Source of the DNA: a virus
Virus record (IMG/VR): IMGVR_UViG_3300048014_000389
Span: 1-25,559 of that record
Length of the DNA stretch: 25,559 nt
Strand: one strand, 5' to 3'
Numbering within the stretch: position 1 is the stretch's first letter; each line of letters begins with the position of its first letter. This document shows positions 15,747 to 21,579 of this stretch, piece by piece. The position numbers were made by a program, and so were the translations under genes. Under the pieces are notes generated by a model. That model saw only the letters and a list, made by a program, of their open reading frames with translations, was not told where the DNA came from and did not search any database.

Positions 15747-16412
15747 CTAGCGGCTGAGGTCCCGCAGGCGCTGAGGGATCGAGGGCGCCAGGGGCGGCTG
15801 GCCGCCCTCCTGCGTGCCGTCCGCGCCGATCGCCTCCATCCGCGCCGCCATGGCCTTCTTTTCGAGGGTCGCCACGCGGGCGTTGTCGCCCGTCACGCTA
15901 TAACAGGCGCGATAGGCCGCCTCGGCCGCGACCGCGTCGGCCACATGGGTGTCCAGCGCGCTCCAACTGGCGCGGCGCACATAGGCGACCTCCAGCGCCG
16001 ACACGCAGCCGTCGGCCCATAGATGATCCCTGGCGGCGCGGATGATCTTGCGGGCTCCGCCCACCGTCTCCACCGTTCCCGCCTGCCAGCGCGGCCCCCA
16101 GCCGCCCAGGCGCCGGTCATAGCGGCAACCCTCAACTTCCCACACATGCAGGGCGTCGCCCGGCTGGTAGAACACCGTCGGGTAGCGGAAATTGACATAG
16201 CCGTCGATCTCGGCCGGATTGAGCGTCACATAGGTCAGGGCGCAGACCCAGCCATGGGCGGCCAGCACCACGTCGCGGGCGTCGTCCAGGCCGCGCAGGA
16301 TCTTGCGCGCCGCGTTGGACCCTTCCAGGCTGGCCTCCGACAGATCGGCGACCGGCTCCTGGCCCAGCATGAACAGGGCGGTATTGACGGTCTTGACCTG
16401 GGCGGCGTCCAT
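15747..16412 (-). CDS. Tail adaptor protein, T7 gp11-like (tail tubular protein A)
   Basis: The 221-residue product forms the ring that joins portal to nozzle. Helices at residues 1-60 (VNTALFMLGQEPVADLSE, then a cluster with ARKILRGLDDARDVVL and AAHGW) are typical of the family. The C-terminal half has the helix-rich segment WSALDTHVADAVAAEAAYRA, also typical. Length and position directly before the gp12-like nozzle gene agree. The ATG at 16412 has an AGGAG ribosome binding site about 7 nt upstream, placed right after the T run of a terminator-like hairpin, so translation and any termination signal are closely packed. The last 40 residues are proline-rich and probably flexible. Confidence 0.85.
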   Translation of the reverse strand: MDAAQVKTVNTALFMLGQEPVADLSEASLEGSNAARKILRGLDDARDVVLAAHGWVCALTYVTLNPAEIDGYVNFRYPTVFYQPGDALHVWEVEGCRYDRRLGGWGPRWQAGTVETVGGARKIIRAARDHLWADGCVSALEVAYVRRASWSALDTHVADAVAAEAAYRACYSVTGDNARVATLEKKAMAARMEAIGADGTQEGGQPPLAPSIPQRLRDLSR

Positions 16413-16422
16413 GGCGGGCTCC

Positions 16423-16460
16423 TAAAAGGCCTGCGGCGCGCCAGTCGCCCGGCGCGCCGC
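16423..16460 (-). terminator. Terminator-like hairpin after the capsid/cement genes
   Basis: A perfect 10-bp inverted repeat (GCGGCGCGCC / GGCGCGCCGC, arms 16451-16460 and 16433-16442, 8-nt loop) is followed on the minus strand by AGGCC and then TTTT. The U run is short and offset by five bases, so it may be a partial terminator. Its place after the head genes recalls the T7 terminator after gene 10, which lets capsid transcripts exceed downstream ones. Confidence 0.55.
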
Positions 16461-16463
16461 ATC

Positions 16464-16502
16464 TTCGCCCCCGCATCGGTTGCGACGCGGGGCGGGGGCG
16501 AA
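16464..16502 (-). repeat. Second hairpin in the cement-adaptor gap
   Basis: A perfect 11-bp inverted repeat (TTCGCCCCCGC / GCGGGGGCGAA, arms 16492-16502 and 16464-16474, 17-nt loop) lies directly after the cement gene stop. There is no T run, so it may be an RNA-stabilising 3' structure or part of a tandem termination signal with the next hairpin. Confidence 0.55.
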
Positions 16503-16508
16503 AGGGGA

Positions 16509-16994
16509 TCAGATGCGCTTCTGGCCCTTGAACTGCCAGACGACATTGCCCGTGGCCGCGCCGCCGGCGATGGTGGCCAGCAGCTCGCACTGGGTTTCGA
16601 CCAGCCGCGCCGCCGCCAGGCTGGCGTAGCCCAGCTGCTGCCACAGGGGCTGAAACCAGTTGCCGATGGTAATGGTCTTGAGCGCCTTCACGCTGCCGGC
16701 GGCGGTGTGGGTGTCGGTCGCGGCGGCCAGGGCGGCGGGATAGTTGACGTCGCCGATCGACAGGGTCGAGTTGGCGCCCAGGGCGTCGAAATAGACGTCG
16801 CAGGCCACCGGATCGAGCACGGTTTCCCAGCCGAAGATCCCCAGGGAAATCGTGTCGGCGATCGGGGCCGCGGCCAGCAGGATCTGGTCGCGCACCAGGA
16901 TGTGGTCGCTGGTGTCCTTGAACGCCATGTCCACCGGAACGGCGGGGACTTGCTGGGTCACCGCGCCCACCAGGGCGCCATAACGCTTGGTCAT
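16509..16994 (-). CDS. Capsid cement/decoration protein, Bbp16-like
   Basis: The 161-residue product is beta-rich with segments I associate with the BPP-1 Bbp16 capsid cement family: HILVRDQILLAAAPIADTIS, LGIFGWETVLDPVACDVYFDAL written in parts as LGIFGWETV and DPVACDVYF, a TITIGNW strand, and PLWQQLGYASLAAARL near the end. In BPP-1 the cement protein clamps neighbouring capsid subunits. It follows the capsid gene with a 26-nt spacer containing AAGGA about 9 nt before the ATG. It is the last gene before the terminator-like hairpins. The call is from remembered family appearance plus position; a generic decoration protein is the fallback. Confidence 0.7.
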   Translation of the reverse strand: MTKRYGALVGAVTQQVPAVPVDMAFKDTSDHILVRDQILLAAAPIADTISLGIFGWETVLDPVACDVYFDALGANSTLSIGDVNYPAALAAATDTHTAAGSVKALKTITIGNWFQPLWQQLGYASLAAARLVETQCELLATIAGGAATGNVVWQFKGQKRI

Positions 16995-17020
16995 GATCTT
17001 GGTCCTTCAAAGGGCGGGGG

Positions 17021-17986
17021 TTAGTAGGCGGCGCCTTCGTAACAATCGACTTCCACCACGGCGCTGTCATAGCGGCGCACGCCCCCATGCTCGGTCTTGT
17101 AGAAGGCCTGGGGCGTGTCGGACTTGTCGTGGCGGATGGCGATGCGCGCGTCGGTGATCGGCCGGCCGCGATAGCAGATGGCGTCCTGGATATAGGCGAT
17201 GTTCTGCCGGATCGCCGACGCGCCGTCGTGGCCGAGGCCGGCGGAGGGCACGCGGGTGGACTTCAGCCAGTGGAAGCGGAAGCCCATGAACTCGTCGATC
17301 TTGCCGCCGACCAGGGCCTGGACGTCGGTGTAGTAGCGGCTGGTCACCGGCGTGCGGCGCAGCAGGTCCATCTTCTGTTGCGAGGTGCCGACCCAGTGAC
17401 GCTGGCCCTCCAGCTCGCTTTCGTCGAGCAGGAAGCCCGCCTTCAGGATCTTGCCCACCGACAGGCCGTATTGCGAGCCGTCCGCCGGCACCACCTCGCC
17501 GTCGTGCGCCGCCGACACGTCGGTCGAGGCGATCACCTGGCCGGCCGGCAGGGCGGTCGCCGTCGGAGCGCTGGCGGCGTCCAGGCGCGAATAGGCCAGG
17601 CCCAGGGCGGCGGCGATGATCGCCTTGTCCACATAGCGCCAGCGGCCCGCCATCAGCGACATCATGATCTTGTTGGTGGGGTCCACCAGCTCGCGGGCCT
17701 TGTCCACATTGTCCAGCCACGCGCTGTCCTGGAACGGCGCGAAGAAGCCGATGCGGCGGGTCATGGCGATGAACTTGTCGGGGGTGTCCGGCACGCGCCC
17801 CACGGCCGCCTCCGGATCGGAGGTCTGCACGTCGTCGGCGTTGAACATCTGGCCGGGCGTGTCATAGGCCAGGTCGCTGTCGACGGTCCCCAGCAGGCGG
17901 GTATCGGTCTGTTGCGGGGCTAGGTCCAGGTTGGCCTTGAAGCCCGGCACATACTGGGAAAGGATCGTATCTTCGGCGGTCGACAT
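17021..17986 (-). CDS. Major capsid protein (HK97-type, BPP-1-like family)
   Basis: The 321-residue product has the look of the Phage_capsid_2 / BPP-1 coat family: an N-terminal arm with QQTDTRLLGTVDSD, a stretch on receptor-like spacing RIGFFAPFQDSAWLDNVDKA, ARELVDPTNKI, a helix MSLMAGRWRYVDKAIIAAAL, then a segment with GKILKAGFLLDE and TSRYYTDVQALVGGKIDEFMGFRFHW. The C-terminus is beta-rich (RIAIRHDKSDTPQAFYK). It assembles around the scaffold encoded upstream. The ATG at 17986 has GGAG 7 nt upstream and is preceded by a 203-nt leader rich in inverted repeats, unusual in this tightly packed region and consistent with extra regulation of the most abundant protein. Confidence 0.85.
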   Translation of the reverse strand: MSTAEDTILSQYVPGFKANLDLAPQQTDTRLLGTVDSDLAYDTPGQMFNADDVQTSDPEAAVGRVPDTPDKFIAMTRRIGFFAPFQDSAWLDNVDKARELVDPTNKIMMSLMAGRWRYVDKAIIAAALGLAYSRLDAASAPTATALPAGQVIASTDVSAAHDGEVVPADGSQYGLSVGKILKAGFLLDESELEGQRHWVGTSQQKMDLLRRTPVTSRYYTDVQALVGGKIDEFMGFRFHWLKSTRVPSAGLGHDGASAIRQNIAYIQDAICYRGRPITDARIAIRHDKSDTPQAFYKTEHGGVRRYDSAVVEVDCYEGAAY

Positions 17987-18028
17987 GCGACGGCTCCGGT
18001 GCTCCGGCCGGCGCTGTCGCGCGCGGCT

Positions 18029-18056
18029 CCGATCAAATCTGAGTGGGTTTGATCGG
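18029..18056 (-). repeat. Inverted repeat in the capsid gene leader
   Basis: A perfect 9-bp inverted repeat (CCGATCAAA / TTTGATCGG with a 10-nt spacer) lies about 42 nt before the capsid ATG. It is much richer in A/T than its surroundings. It could be an operator, an RNA hairpin controlling capsid translation, or a processing site. The symmetry is seen directly; the role is not known. Confidence 0.5.
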
Positions 18057-18107
18057 CAGCACTCCCCGGATAACCGGACGCGAGCCTGGCTTAACGCCCC
18101 TGGGCGC

Positions 18108-18155
18108 GTGCTCCGCTTCGGACCCGCCGTGGCGGACTACCCGACTGCGGAGCAC
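18108..18155 (-). repeat. Nested hairpin between scaffold and capsid genes
   Basis: Outer arms GTGCTCCGC / GCGGAGCAC (9 bp, positions 18108-18116 and 18147-18155) enclose an inner CCGCC / GGCGG hairpin at 18124-18135. There is no T run, so it is not a standard terminator. It may stabilise or process the capsid message. With the repeat at 18029 it fills most of the 203-nt gap, in which I see no gene. Confidence 0.5.
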
Positions 18156-18189
18156 CGAACGCGATGACTTGCCTGATTTGCGGCGCCCG

Positions 18190-19071
18190 TCAAGCCGCCG
18201 GTTGCGTCATCGCCAACAGGGCCATGCGCTCCGCCACCACGGCCTTGTGCTGGGGATGGTTGCGGTCGCGCAGGGCCGCGCCCTTGATCGGGTCGCCCTC
18301 CAGCGCCCGCGCCGCGGCCGTGGCCTGGGCCGGCGTCAAAGGCCGGCCATTGCCGCGATCCGCGTCCCCGCCTTCGCCGCCGGCAGAGCCAGGCTCGGCC
18401 ATCCGGTCCAGGATCTTTCCCAGGAACCGCGCCAGGTTGGGATAGTTGCCCAGCTTCTCGCCGTTCAGCTCATCGACCAGGGCCTTGTCGCCATAGGTGG
18501 CCAGGAGGTTGCCGATTTCCTTGACCCGCGGCTCATAGGCCGCGCCCCAATCCTTTTGCAGGGCGGCCTTGCCCTCGGCCGCCTGGGCCTTGAAGGCCTC
18601 TTGCTGGGCCGCCGTGGCTTCAGCGACCTGGGCCGTCCAGAATTCCATGGCCGCCTTGGCCATGGGCGCGGGCATGCCGGCCTTGTGCGCGTGATCGACG
18701 AACTTGGCCAGCATGGCCTTGTCGCCGTCGCTGGCCTTGTCGTCGAGCTTGAACCCATAACCCTCGGGCTTCTCCGGCAGGCCCAGGCGTGCATAGACGG
18801 CGCGCATGCCCTCTGCGTCATTGGGATCGGCGGGCAGGTCGATGCGGCGCTTGGGATCGATGCCGAACCGCTTTTCCAGGTTCACATAGCCGCTGGCCAG
18901 ATCCTCGACGGTCTTGAAGTTGTGGACGGAGGGATGGGTGCGCAGATCCGCATTGGCGAAGGTCTCGTAATAGGCCTTTTCCCCGCCGCCGCCGCCGGCG
19001 CCCCCGGCCGCGCCGCCATCGCCGCCGCCGGCGCCCGCGGCCGCGCCGCCGCCGGCGTCAGAAATCGTCAT
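18190..19071 (-). CDS. Capsid scaffold protein
   Basis: The 293-residue product is highly acidic and helical, as expected for a scaffold that fills the procapsid and is then released. Residues about 5-30 are a glycine/alanine-rich linker. Next comes a family-like segment with NFKTVEDLASGYVNLEKRFG, ADPNDAEGMRAVYARLGLPE and KPEGYGFKLDD. A long helical region with many A, E, Q and K residues follows, and the C-terminus is basic (HPQHKAVVAERMALL), fitting a coat-binding tail. I chose the ATG at 19071, which overlaps the previous gene by 14 nt; the longer frame to 19212 has out-of-frame composition. A start at MRWH, 24 nt upstream, is also possible. It lies directly before the capsid gene. Confidence 0.82.
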   Translation of the reverse strand: MTISDAGGGAAAGAGGGDGGAAGGAGGGGGEKAYYETFANADLRTHPSVHNFKTVEDLASGYVNLEKRFGIDPKRRIDLPADPNDAEGMRAVYARLGLPEKPEGYGFKLDDKASDGDKAMLAKFVDHAHKAGMPAPMAKAAMEFWTAQVAEATAAQQEAFKAQAAEGKAALQKDWGAAYEPRVKEIGNLLATYGDKALVDELNGEKLGNYPNLARFLGKILDRMAEPGSAGGEGGDADRGNGRPLTPAQATAAARALEGDPIKGAALRDRNHPQHKAVVAERMALLAMTQPAA

Positions 19072-19432
19072 CAGGCGGGATGTATGCCATCTCATCAGGC
19101 GGGTGGTTCGCGTGCGCATCGTCGGTTGCTCCTTGCAGGCTTTCAGACAGGATTTCGCCCACGATCGAGGACTGGTCGAACAGGGCGCGGCTGGCCAGGT
19201 CGATGGCCGCATCGTGGCGGCCCACCTGGTAGCGCAGCTCGGCGTCGCTCAGGTGCGGGCCGAAGGCGTTGCCAACGCCGCACGCCGACAGATGGTGGGC
19301 CAAAACCAGCCGCCCCAGGTCGCTGGCGAAGGTGGCGCGATAGGCGCGCTCGATGGCCTCCGGGTCTCCCTTGCGCAGGTCGGCGATCAGGCGCGCGGCG
19401 TCGAAGGCTTGGGCGTGAGGGGGCGTCTCCAT
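19058..19432 (-). CDS. Small head-region protein, Bbp19-like
   Basis: The 124-residue product is helical. Residues about 20-75 (AIERAYRATFASDLGRLVLA, HHLSACGVGNAFGPHL) resemble the Bbp19-type small protein found beside portal genes of BPP-1-like and related podoviruses. The C-terminal 25 residues are acidic and proline-rich. The start at 19432 abuts the portal stop without a gap and the scaffold start overlaps its end, so all three are probably translated together. The function of this family is not established; a minor virion or assembly role is inferred from position. The family match is from memory and tentative. Confidence 0.6.
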   Translation of the reverse strand: METPPHAQAFDAARLIADLRKGDPEAIERAYRATFASDLGRLVLAHHLSACGVGNAFGPHLSDAELRYQVGRHDAAIDLASRALFDQSSIVGEILSESLQGATDDAHANHPPDEMAYIPPDDDF

Positions 19433-21157
19433 CTAGGCCGCCACGGGCTGGGCGAACGGGGCTGCGGGCGCGAAGGGCGCGGCCGGTCCGCCGGGGCCTT
19501 GGGGCGGCATGGCGCCGGCCACCGAGGCGATGCCGGCCCCCGCGTCGCGGCCGGCGGCGGCCACCTGGGCCAGCTTGTCGGCGTTCTGCTGCTGCGCCTG
19601 CTGATGGGCCAGGGCCTCGCGTGCGGCGGCCACCTTCTGGCGGCTGTTCATGGTGGCCGTGGGGGTGGCCAGGGCCTCCTGGATCACGCGCAGGCATTCC
19701 TCCAGGTCCACGGCCTGGGCGGCGGCCGGATCGTCCTTGGCCACCAGGGCGCGGGCGTTGATCAGCTGCAGCACAGACTGGATATTGCCGCGCAGCTGGG
19801 CGATCTGCAGCGGGCCGGCGTATTCCCAATCGACCGCGGCGCCGGCGATCGAGGCGGGCGCGGGGGCCAGCAGGTTTTCGGCGGCCATGATCTCCAGCGT
19901 CCGGTCGCCCATGGAACAGGTGGGCGCCTCCAGGTTGGCGACGATCGAGCTCATGCCGCGCAGGCGCATATCGCGCCGTTCGGTGACCTCCTCGGCGGTC
20001 ATGTCCCCGCTCTCGCGCAGGCGCAGCCAGTCGACAAAATAGCCCAGCTCGATGTCGTCGATCAGCGACTTCTTCAGGGCCACGGCCTCGCTGATGTCGC
20101 CTGTGAAATCCAGCTTCAGGATCGCCTGATCCGCCCGCTGCAGGCCCAGGCCCGCGGCGTTATAGGCGTTCAGCGCCCCGGCCCGGCGGTCCAGGGTCTT
20201 GCCGAACATGCGCGCCGGCACGGCCAGGGCGGGTTCGGCCTTCTGGCTCGCGCCGTTTTCGATGGCCTGTTGCAGATGGTTCAGCACCATCACATCAGGC
20301 AGCACCTGGCAGCCCGGCCCCTCGGCATAGGCCTCGCCCGGCATCGGGTCGTAGCGGTACACCGCATAGGGGAAGCTGTCGTAGCCCGAGGTTTCCAGGA
20401 TCGCGCCCTTTTCCTCGGCGATGGCCACGAAGGCGAAGGGCTTGTTCTCCACCACCGCGCCCGGTCGGCCCCCCTGGCGCGGGCGGCAGGCCAGGACGAT
20501 GGAGGTAAAGGCGTTTTCGTCCGGCCCCTTGTCGGCCTGGTTGGGCCATAGTTGCGGGGCGGTCTTGGGCCAGCGCGCGAACACCCGATAGAGCGGGAGC
20601 AGCATCTTGAAGTAGAGGGTGTCGATCACCCCCTCTTCGTTCTCGCTCCACCAGCAGGCCTGGACGGGCCGGGTGTTGAAATAGGGTCCGAACCCGCGCC
20701 GACGGCCAGTCCAGATCACCCCGCAGCCAAAGGCGCAGAATTCCTTCAGCATCGAGCCCATGCGCAGGGCCAGTTGGGCGCGCGGGCGCAGCATATGGTC
20801 GAACACCGACCATTCCATGTCGCCCAGATAGTCCAGGCCCGCGTCGTCGATGTCGGTGCGCCGGCCAGCCGCCACCAGGCCGCGCTTGACGTTGGGCAGC
20901 AGGAAGGGCCGCGTCGGATCGATCCAATAGGCCAGCACCAGGGCCGCCATGCGGCTGTTGGCGTTGGTGGCCACCGAACTGGTCACCCGGTGCGGGCGCA
21001 GCTGGCCCGGGCGGCGCGTCACGCTGAAATCGCGCCGGGGCAGGATGTAATCGGACACCAGCTGCCATTTGCGATCGTAGTCGACGCGAGCCGTGCGCAG
21101 CCCCTGGAACTGGCGCAAGTAATCGTCCACCTCGCGCCGCTGGACGATGGCCGCCAT
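19433..21157 (-). CDS. Portal protein (T7-like head-tail connector)
   Basis: The 574-residue product builds the dodecameric portal at one capsid vertex, through which DNA is packaged and ejected. Family landmarks are DYILPRRDFS near residue 40, the NSRMAALVLAYWIDPTRPF region (67-85), LKEFCAFGCGVIWTG (137-151), SFPYAVYRYDPMPGEAYAEG continuing to a LPDVMVLN motif (261-293), and a glutamine/alanine-rich C-terminal tail. Length is normal for the T7-like connector family (gp8-like). The ATG at 21157 overlaps the preceding small gene as ATGA. The portal-scaffold-capsid order is standard, while the presence of terminase upstream in the same direction differs from T7, where terminase lies at the far end. 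Confidence 0.92.
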   Translation of the reverse strand: MAAIVQRREVDDYLRQFQGLRTARVDYDRKWQLVSDYILPRRDFSVTRRPGQLRPHRVTSSVATNANSRMAALVLAYWIDPTRPFLLPNVKRGLVAAGRRTDIDDAGLDYLGDMEWSVFDHMLRPRAQLALRMGSMLKEFCAFGCGVIWTGRRRGFGPYFNTRPVQACWWSENEEGVIDTLYFKMLLPLYRVFARWPKTAPQLWPNQADKGPDENAFTSIVLACRPRQGGRPGAVVENKPFAFVAIAEEKGAILETSGYDSFPYAVYRYDPMPGEAYAEGPGCQVLPDVMVLNHLQQAIENGASQKAEPALAVPARMFGKTLDRRAGALNAYNAAGLGLQRADQAILKLDFTGDISEAVALKKSLIDDIELGYFVDWLRLRESGDMTAEEVTERRDMRLRGMSSIVANLEAPTCSMGDRTLEIMAAENLLAPAPASIAGAAVDWEYAGPLQIAQLRGNIQSVLQLINARALVAKDDPAAAQAVDLEECLRVIQEALATPTATMNSRQKVAAAREALAHQQAQQQNADKLAQVAAAGRDAGAGIASVAGAMPPQGPGGPAAPFAPAAPFAQPVAA

Positions 21158-21345
21158 CAGTTCAGGCCCGTCAGGGTCGGCAGGCGCGCGCCGCCCACGG
21201 CGGCCGTGGCGTTGCTGGTCTGGTCGGCGTTGGTGCCGCCCGATTGCAGCCGGTTGGCCAGGGCGGTGTTGACCCGATTGGCCGCGTTCGCCGTGTTGAT
21301 CGTCGGAACGGGCGCGGGCGGCTTGGGGCCGAACAGTCCGGACAT
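21157..21345 (-). CDS. Small portal-linked protein, unknown function
   Basis: The 62-residue product begins MSGLFGPKPPAPVP and ends in a glycine/threonine-rich tail (ARLPTLTGLN). Short proteins with a GLFG-proline start and a loop-rich tail are commonly found next to portal genes in podoviruses, but I know no proven function. The ATG at 21345 has GGGGAAG about 6 nt upstream and the portal gene overlaps its stop as ATGA, so coupling to portal synthesis is likely. It may be a minor head or connector component. Confidence 0.6.
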   Translation of the reverse strand: MSGLFGPKPPAPVPTINTANAANRVNTALANRLQSGGTNADQTSNATAAVGGARLPTLTGLN

Positions 21346-21394
21346 GGGCGCTTCCCCGATGGCTGAGGAGGGCTAGGCTAGGGGCGCGGAGCGG

Positions 21395-21407
21395 GGCGTC
21401 GGATGAA
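21395..21407 (-). promoter_or_regulatory. Repeated intergenic motif, copy ahead of the portal block
   Basis: TTCATCCGACGCC lies on the minus strand in the gap before the small portal-linked gene, ending 49 nt before its ATG. It is identical over 13 bases to the copies at 4257 and 15732. It would stand at the head of the portal-scaffold-capsid block, a fitting place for a late promoter. The role is inferred. Confidence 0.45.
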
Positions 21408-21435
21408 GGTCAGGCCACCAGCTGGAGCCGTCTTT

Positions 21436-21579
21436 TCATTGTTGAGCCACGGCGCCGAGGCCGGCGAGGCGCCAGGCGCAGCTATCGACGGTGACCACGC
21501 CCGCGGTCGCAGCGCTCGACGTAAGCGGTTGCACCTGCAAAGTCAGCGTGGTCGCGGTGACAGCGCCTGCTTGATAACC
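21436..21579 (-). other. In-frame 47-codon extension after the SGNH hydrolase stop
   Basis: Directly after the hydrolase TGA (21580-21582) the same frame stays open for 47 codons to a TGA at 21436. It has strongly G/C-biased third positions and a plausible beta-strand sequence (TLTLQVQPLT, AGVVTVDSCAWRLAG). No ATG starts this frame, and the ATG-led frame here (from 21583) has poor composition. It could be the relic 3' end of an ancestral longer hydrolase or of a deleted neighbour, a stop codon read-through tail, or a base error. The stretch 21346-21435 holds the motif at 21395 and no gene. Confidence 0.5.

Noticed and set aside
18108-18155. Possible tRNA or small RNA gene
   Set aside because: The hairpin has no cloverleaf, anticodon arm or T-loop pattern, so I keep it only as an inverted repeat.
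18043-19761. 572-codon plus-strand open frame over scaffold and portal genes
   Set aside because: It is antisense to well-supported head genes, and its second half is almost pure R/G/P/A, typical of a shadow.
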